Assembly: GCA_002390425.1 (NCBI GenBank)
Contig: DGPL01000039.1
Location: forward strand, 1 to 36,556
Reading direction: 5' to 3'
Length of the DNA: 36,556 bases
DNA from: Kordiimonadaceae bacterium UBA4441
GTDB lineage: Bacteria > Pseudomonadota > Alphaproteobacteria > Sphingomonadales > Emcibacteraceae
The notes under the pieces are model-generated. The model did not search any database. It had not been told where the DNA came from and worked only from the letters and a program-made list of their open reading frames with translations. The translations under genes and the position numbers were made by a program. Positions 31,987-36,556 of the stretch are shown piece after piece. The stretch's first letter is position 1. Every line of letters begins with the position of its first letter.

Positions 31987-33375
31987 TTGACAACGCATAG
32001 GGTTCCGAGTTTCTGGCATGCGCTGATTTGCTTTGGTGGCATTCTTATTATGATTGTCGCCGGAGTGGTCGCCTTTCGCATCAGCATTCAAGTTTTATTG
32101 ATGCTCAGTATCATCTGGGCCATGATTCATAGTTATTTTCTTGGCTACAGTTTCTTAGAACTCAAGAAGATCATGTCTGATGGGATTAGTAATGCGCTTG
32201 GGGCCGTATATATCTTTATTCTTATTGGTGTTGTCGTCGCTAGCTTCCTTGAAAGCGGAACAATTACGACGCTTGTCTATTATGGTCTTGATTTAGTTCA
32301 TCCGGCAGTTTTCTTACCCGTTGGTATGATTTTATGTAGTTTTATGTCGGTTTGTGTTGGGACGATGGTTGGAACAGTGGCAACGGTCGGTGTTATTTTA
32401 ATCGGTATTGGTGCGGCCATGGGCGTGCCGCTTCCGATTGTTGCAGGGATGGTGATTGCGGGGGCCAGTTTTGGTGATAAAATGTCGCCCGTATCTGATA
32501 CGACCAATATGGCGGCATTATCAACCGGAACAGATTTATATACCCACATAAAAGCGATGCTTTATACAACCGTGCCAACCTATATCATTTGTTTGATTAT
32601 ATTTTCGATTATCGGTTTGGAATATGCGGATCAATCACTATCAACTGATGGTATCATGGCTTTTAAGGCGGCAATTGAAGCAAATTTCGTGATGAGTTTA
32701 CTTGGCTTTGTGCCCTTGATTGTGTTGTTTGGGATGAGCTTTAAACGTATTCCCGCAGAGCCAAGCATGATAACGGCATCTGCGGTTGCCGTTTTGATCG
32801 CATTATTTCAGCAAGACCATGATTTCGTATCAATTTTAAACAGCCTTCAAAACGGGTATAGCGCTGAAACTGGTAATGCGGACCTTGATCGGTTGCTTAA
32901 TCGTGGTGGCATATTAGGAATGATGGGAACATTGACCATCGCATTATTTGCAATGGCTCTTGGTGGAATTTTAGATGGCATTGGTTATATTAAAGCAATG
33001 CTTGAGGGCACATTAAGTCATCTTAAAAACATTGTGCGATTATTAGCCGCAACGATGATCACCGGGATCATCGCGAGCATCGCAACGGGGCAATCCTATA
33101 TTTCAATTGTGCTTACGGCCCAGCTTTTTAATAAAAAGTACGAAGAATTTGGTCTTAGAAGAAGAATGCTTTCAAGAACCATTGAAGAAAGTACAACGTT
33201 AATCACACCCTTAATGCCATGGTCACTCGGTGGTGCGTTTTATAGTGGCGCAATGGGCGTATCGGTGTTTGATTATGCACCTTGGGCTTTCTTAAATTAT
33301 CTTAATTTTATTGTCGCGCTTGTTATGGCAATGTTTGGTATTGCGATCTTTAGAAAAAAAACGTCTGAAAGCTAA
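31987..33375 (+). CDS. nhaC: Na+/H+ antiporter, NhaC family
   Basis: A 462-aa transporter with 10-12 hydrophobic segments and NhaC-type sequence: VCVGTMVGTVATVGVILIG, IAGASFGDKMSPVSDTTNMA, and the late MPWSLGGAFYSGAMGVS. It starts with TTG 31987 behind a strong GAGGGGAG ribosome site, 38 bp after the dehydrogenase gene. Na+ efflux fits a marine organism. Its end lies 4 bp from the convergent queE with no obvious terminator between. Confidence 0.9.
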   Translation: MTTHRVPSFWHALICFGGILIMIVAGVVAFRISIQVLLMLSIIWAMIHSYFLGYSFLELKKIMSDGISNALGAVYIFILIGVVVASFLESGTITTLVYYGLDLVHPAVFLPVGMILCSFMSVCVGTMVGTVATVGVILIGIGAAMGVPLPIVAGMVIAGASFGDKMSPVSDTTNMAALSTGTDLYTHIKAMLYTTVPTYIICLIIFSIIGLEYADQSLSTDGIMAFKAAIEANFVMSLLGFVPLIVLFGMSFKRIPAEPSMITASAVAVLIALFQQDHDFVSILNSLQNGYSAETGNADLDRLLNRGGILGMMGTLTIALFAMALGGILDGIGYIKAMLEGTLSHLKNIVRLLAATMITGIIASIATGQSYISIVLTAQLFNKKYEEFGLRRRMLSRTIEESTTLITPLMPWSLGGAFYSGAMGVSVFDYAPWAFLNYLNFIVALVMAMFGIAIFRKKTSES

Positions 33376-33379
33376 TTTC

Positions 33380-34012
33380 TTATTCAATGCCGATAATTTT
33401 ATGAGTTTGAAGGCTTAAGCGCCATTGGGGATTTTCTTGACAATATTTTACGGTTTCTTGAACATGATTATTTTCTTTTTCATCAAGTGGTTGTAAGAAA
33501 AAATTCGTGTAGTTCAAATGTGCTACATCATTCGGTTTAATCGCCGTTTGTGGATAGACAAGTTTTAATTCATCGCCCGTCTTTTGAACGAATTGATTTA
33601 AATCTTTTGGGCTTACGCAGATCCAATCAAGTTCTTTTGGTGCAGGAAGGCTGCCATTGGTTTCAACGGCCACTTCAAAACCTTTAGCTTGAAATGCTTT
33701 AATGAGTTCAACATCAAGCTGGAGGAGAGGTTCTCCACCTGTGCAGACAATATAGGGCTTTCCATTTGATGATTTTGGCCAAAATGACCATGCTTTTTCA
33801 GCGAGCTCCTCAGCAGTATTAAATTTTCCGCCGTTTTGGCCATTTGTGCCGATAAAATCTGTGTCACAAAAAGTACAAGCAGCCGCGGCGCGATCTTTTT
33901 CAAGGCCTGACCAGAAATTACAGCCACTAAAACGGCAAAATACGGATGGCCTGCCGGTATGCGCGCCTTCGCCTTGTAGGGTATAAAAAATTTCTTTTAC
34001 ACTATAGGTCAT
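33380..34012 (-). CDS. queE: 7-carboxy-7-deazaguanine synthase QueE
   Basis: A 210-aa radical SAM enzyme, of the variant whose SAM-cluster motif has a long insertion: CNFWSGLEKDRAAAACTFCD, in which the first Cys is far from the CxxC pair. Substrate-contact segments EIFYTLQGEG, CTGGEPLLQ and ETNGS are present. It makes CDG in queuosine/7-deazaguanine synthesis and overlaps queC by 11 bp. Confidence 0.95.
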   Translation of the reverse strand: MTYSVKEIFYTLQGEGAHTGRPSVFCRFSGCNFWSGLEKDRAAAACTFCDTDFIGTNGQNGGKFNTAEELAEKAWSFWPKSSNGKPYIVCTGGEPLLQLDVELIKAFQAKGFEVAVETNGSLPAPKELDWICVSPKDLNQFVQKTGDELKLVYPQTAIKPNDVAHLNYTNFFLQPLDEKENNHVQETVKYCQENPQWRLSLQTHKIIGIE

Positions 34013-34706
34013 TTTGTTGCTTATACCTAATTGGATCTATTCCACTTGCTTCTTTAAACCCTTTTAATCTTAGCAAGCAACTATCGCACTCGCCACATGC
34101 GGATCCATCCTGCGCGGGATCATAACAGCTAGTGGTCATGGAATAATCAACACCGAGCGAAAGCCCGGTTTTTATGATTTCAGCTTTTGTCATATCAATA
34201 AGGGGTGTGTTTATGCGTACACCATCATCACCTTCAACACCGATTTTAGTGGCTAGCCGCGCCATTTCTTGAAATGATGTAATATATTCAGGGCGACAGT
34301 CTGGATAACCACTATAATCCAACGCATTAACCCCGATGAATATATCGCTGCTTTCGATTGTTTCCGCAAAAGCGAGCGCAAAAGAGAGAAAAATTGTATT
34401 TCGGGCAGGGACGTAGGTCACAGGGATTTCATCGTCAATTTCTTCTTCTGACCTTCCTTTTGGGACATCTATGTCATCGGTTAAGGCAGAACCACCAAAG
34501 GCACGCAAATCAATATCGATGATTTCATGGCGATTGATATTCATTGATTTCGCTACTTTACGAGCAGCATTAAGTTCATGATTATCACGCTGTCCATAGC
34601 TAAAACTAAGACCATAAACTTCAAACCCCCGGTCTTTTGCAATAGCCACACACGTTGAACTATCAAGTCCACCACTGAGCAAAACGACTGCTTTTTTTGC
34701 TGACAT
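34002..34706 (-). CDS. queC: 7-cyano-7-deazaguanine synthase QueC
   Basis: A 234-aa PP-loop ATPase with VVLLSGGLDSSTCVAIAKDR at the N-terminus and four zinc-binding Cys in TSCYDPAQDGSACGECDSC. It converts CDG to preQ0 and is the upstream partner of queE. AAGGA precedes the start. Together they imply queuosine synthesis; queD and the later steps must be encoded elsewhere. Confidence 0.96.
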   Translation of the reverse strand: MSAKKAVVLLSGGLDSSTCVAIAKDRGFEVYGLSFSYGQRDNHELNAARKVAKSMNINRHEIIDIDLRAFGGSALTDDIDVPKGRSEEEIDDEIPVTYVPARNTIFLSFALAFAETIESSDIFIGVNALDYSGYPDCRPEYITSFQEMARLATKIGVEGDDGVRINTPLIDMTKAEIIKTGLSLGVDYSMTTSCYDPAQDGSACGECDSCLLRLKGFKEASGIDPIRYKQQNDL

Positions 34707-34835
34707 ATTAAAATCCTTGTTGCTTTAAGCTTCACTTAGCGCAATTTGTGGATGAATTCCATGATTATTATGACATGACTATTATTTAATGTTCCGATAT
34801 AACTGGCAAGATGTTTAATAAACGAAAGTAAATTG

Positions 34836-35402
34836 ATGCCATTATCAACCCCAGCCGCACGAAAACATTTACATACACGTAGTATTGAACTTAATGGGTA
34901 TAAGCGCGAGGATGATCTCTGGGATATTGAGGTCCATATGACTGATATCAAAAGTTATGATGTTGAAAATCAATGGAGGAACGGCATTGCGGCCGGTGAG
35001 CCGATTCATGAAATGTGGTTGAGGTTAACCATTGATGGAACTTTCTTAGTCAAAGATGTTGAAGCGGTAACAGATAATAGCCCTTTTGAAATGTGTCCTA
35101 TTATTACCAGTGCTTATCGTGAGCTTGTTGGTATTAGGATTGGGCGAGGGTGGCGTCGTGCCATCAATGAAAAAGTAAAGGGAAGAAATGGATGCACACA
35201 TATAACGGAATTGCTTGCGCCGCTTGCCACGGTGTCTTTTCAAACATTAATGGGTAATATTCAAAAAAATGCGAGCCAGAAAAGCAAAGCCGAAAAAGAA
35301 ACCCTTAAACCAATGGTTTTAAACAGTTGTCATGCTTGGGCAGAGGATAGTGAAGTGGTGAAAAAACATTTACCGGAATTTTATAAAGAGGCCACTGATT
35401 AA
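34836..35402 (+). CDS. DUF2889 family protein
   Basis: A 188-aa protein with the DUF2889 pattern: LHTRSIELNGYKREDDLWDI at the start, then HEMWLRLTIDGTFLVKDVEA, GIRIGRGWRRAINEKVKG, and GCTHITELLAPLATVSFQTL. Conserved Cys and His (C-P-I-I, GCTHITEL) hint at metal or cofactor binding, but the function of the family is unknown. ATG 34836 is chosen over the adjacent TTG 34833. Its stop overlaps that of the DUF4169 gene on the opposite strand. Confidence 0.85.
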   Translation: MPLSTPAARKHLHTRSIELNGYKREDDLWDIEVHMTDIKSYDVENQWRNGIAAGEPIHEMWLRLTIDGTFLVKDVEAVTDNSPFEMCPIITSAYRELVGIRIGRGWRRAINEKVKGRNGCTHITELLAPLATVSFQTLMGNIQKNASQKSKAEKETLKPMVLNSCHAWAEDSEVVKKHLPEFYKEATD

Positions 35403-35575
35403 CGGTCAATTAGATGATCGTCGATTTTCTTTTTATTTTTCTCTTGTTTGCTTTTCGCTAATTCTTTTTCCGCTTTGGTTCGTCCGAATTTAATGCGGTT
35501 TTCATCGGCTCTTTTTTCATTCTTTTGCTTTGCGTCTATTTTACGAGCTTTTGAAAAAGATAAAATTTCAGCCAT
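35399..35575 (-). CDS. DUF4169 family small basic protein
   Basis: A 58-aa protein starting MAEILSFSKARKIDAKQKNE, with the family core ENRIKFGRTKAEKELAK and ending HLIDR. It is extremely rich in Lys, Glu and Arg and probably a charged helix. Its start overlaps the stop of the upstream secreted protein gene (TAATG), so the two are coupled. Function unknown. Identified by reading the strand directly. Confidence 0.85.
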   Translation of the reverse strand: MAEILSFSKARKIDAKQKNEKRADENRIKFGRTKAEKELAKSKQEKNKKKIDDHLIDR

Positions 35576-36132
35576 TATTTTTCACGACTCATTTTATTCA
35601 TATTCATTGGGCTCCAGCTCATACCATTGTCAGTAGAACGTTCAACAAGAAATTCACGGGTATCATTGTCAATTTCTGTAAATGTAAGTCTGAAATACAT
35701 TTCACCGCCATCATCTGTTGGAAAGTTTGTGCCTGCTCGTAAATTGGTAACTTGGAATTTTTCAGGGGAAATAAAGTCACCCTCATAAATATCCTTTAAA
35801 CCAAAGGTATCATCTACGGCCGCAATTCGGTAAAGATTGCGGTATTGATCATAAGAAATAAAAGTTTCTACAATAAAAACATTATCAGGTTCGAGATCAT
35901 GAATTTCTTCGGCAATCATTTTACCTTTTAATTTCTTAGAGTAAGTCACTTTCGAGGTAGCAATTTGTTTCCAGGCATCATTTTCATAAGCATATTGCAC
36001 GGTATGCCATTTTCCTAGGATGCTATCAAGCATTGCCATTTTTTCGAGTGGTACATTTTCAATTTCTGAGGTTTGTGCCGCTATGAATGGGCTATAAAAA
36101 ATAATTGCGACAACAAATAATATTTTTTTCAT
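35575..36132 (-). CDS. Secreted hypothetical protein (possible DUF1579-like)
   Basis: A 185-aa protein with signal peptide MKKILFVVAIIFYSPFIAA and a soluble part rich in beta-strand-like segments (LDSILGKWHTVQYAYENDAW, FRLTFTEIDNDTREFLVER). The overall pattern of a GKW start and alternating strands resembles lipocalin-like / DUF1579 domains, but this is tentative. It follows the barrel protein directly (stop and start adjacent at 36132/36133) and overlaps the DUF4169 start by one base. Confidence 0.65.
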   Translation of the reverse strand: MKKILFVVAIIFYSPFIAAQTSEIENVPLEKMAMLDSILGKWHTVQYAYENDAWKQIATSKVTYSKKLKGKMIAEEIHDLEPDNVFIVETFISYDQYRNLYRIAAVDDTFGLKDIYEGDFISPEKFQVTNLRAGTNFPTDDGGEMYFRLTFTEIDNDTREFLVERSTDNGMSWSPMNMNKMSREK

Positions 36133-36556
36133 TTAAAAATTTGATCCTAATCTAAGTAAAAGACTTGTTGCCCCTTTGATCGTTCTAACATGCCCTGGAT
36201 TAAATTGATGTAGCAAGTTAATTTGCATTCTCGCACCATAAAAATTGGCCATTGAATATGATAACTCTATATCTCTCTCCGTGCCACTAGGGCCTAGATT
36301 TACGCGATTAAAAGCCATTCTATAGCTATTATTTTCATAATTTCGTTCTGCAACGTTACTAATTGTCGCATTGCCTGATGTAAGTTTTAACGGCTGGCTG
36401 AATGTCAATGAAATCTGATCATCATCACGCAGTAGTCCTAATGATTTGATGCCCACAAGATAGCTTTGGGATTTCAGGGTAGAAATATTGCCAAGTAAAG
36501 TGCCAGCAACCGCATCAACATCTGTTATGCCATAAGTAGCCCGACCGTAAAGAGAG
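36133..36556 (-). CDS. C-terminal beta-barrel end of a large outer-membrane/autotransporter-type protein (partial)
   Basis: The frame is open to the right edge of the window, so the gene is 5'-truncated here; an internal GTG at 36456 is not the true start. The visible 140 residues contain ISTLKSQSYLVGIKSLGLLR, SLTFSQPLKLTSGNATIS, a membrane-strand pattern (RDIELSYSMANFYGARMQIN) and end INLLHQFNPGHVRTIKG, then LLLRLGSNF with the terminal aromatic typical of barrel proteins. This tail resembles those of alphaproteobacterial S8 (subtilisin-like) autotransporter peptidases, which is from memory. The catalytic part would lie beyond 36556. Confidence 0.65.
   Translation of the reverse strand, partial: SLYGRATYGITDVDAVAGTLLGNISTLKSQSYLVGIKSLGLLRDDDQISLTFSQPLKLTSGNATISNVAERNYENNSYRMAFNRVNLGPSGTERDIELSYSMANFYGARMQINLLHQFNPGHVRTIKGATSLLLRLGSNF

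Noticed and set aside
33613..33927. Possible second reading frame in queE as a frameshift
   Set aside because: The queE frame is complete with all conserved segments; the long loop in the Cys motif is a known variant, not an indel error.

Overview
The window looks like a chromosomal segment of an AT-rich alphaproteobacterium. The evidence is the alphaproteobacterial style of PhoR/PhoB, the DUF2889 and DUF4169 genes, the uvrC-pgsA-moaD-moaE block, and a QueE with the long Cys-loop insertion. The low GC together with this gene set would suit a Kordiimonadales/Emcibacterales-like marine lineage, but that placement is inference. No CRISPR array, tRNA, rRNA, insertion sequence or phage gene was seen.

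Layout. 98-2129 (minus): phoR-phoB phosphate two-component system. 2311-5382 (plus): a compact set made of a sigma54-type promoter, a small Arg-rich protein with a Tat-like leader, a strong terminator, a PqqD-like carrier, an HPr-kinase-related kinase and a PF14907-type nucleotidyltransferase. This is the gene combination of the poorly understood 'HPr-rel-A' systems and is the most interesting locus here. Three of its four genes carry lesions: two single-base frameshifts and two in-frame TGA codons, with family-like sequence continuing beyond them. 5370-9350: gph, then glmU-glmS. 9408-10261: a degraded membrane-protein gene with partial repeat copies on both sides, and a small ORF. 10281-12541: a tandem universal stress protein divergent from an M20 amidohydrolase. 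12542-13237: a long non-coding stretch with one 46-aa membrane ORF and at least six perfect inverted repeats. 13238-22342 (plus): an XRE regulator followed by a peptide uptake and catabolism operon (small Tat protein, substrate-binding protein, two permeases, double ATPase, aldehyde dehydrogenase, SDR, S58/P1 peptidase). 22469-25949: a TadG-like fragment, then moaE, moaD, pgsA and uvrC on the minus strand. 25950-26418: an AT-rich gap with clustered DnaA boxes. 26419-33375: folB, a Na/Ca exchanger, a MarR-GNAT fusion behind a 26-bp perfect palindrome, a frameshifted DUF454 gene, an M24 peptidase, a zinc-type alcohol dehydrogenase family protein and NhaC. 33380-36556: queC-queE, DUF2889, DUF4169, a secreted hypothetical protein, and the C-terminal barrel end of a protein running off the window.

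How the genes fit together. Peptide handling is a theme (ABC importer, S58 aminopeptidase-type enzyme, M20, M24). Cell envelope precursor supply (GlmU/GlmS, PgsA) and cofactor or tRNA modification genes (MoaD/E, FolB, QueC/E) are the housekeeping backbone. All apparent frameshifts are single-base losses in accessory genes, while roughly 25 kb of conserved genes are intact. That pattern favours real gene decay, but a sequencing cause cannot be excluded from one sequence.
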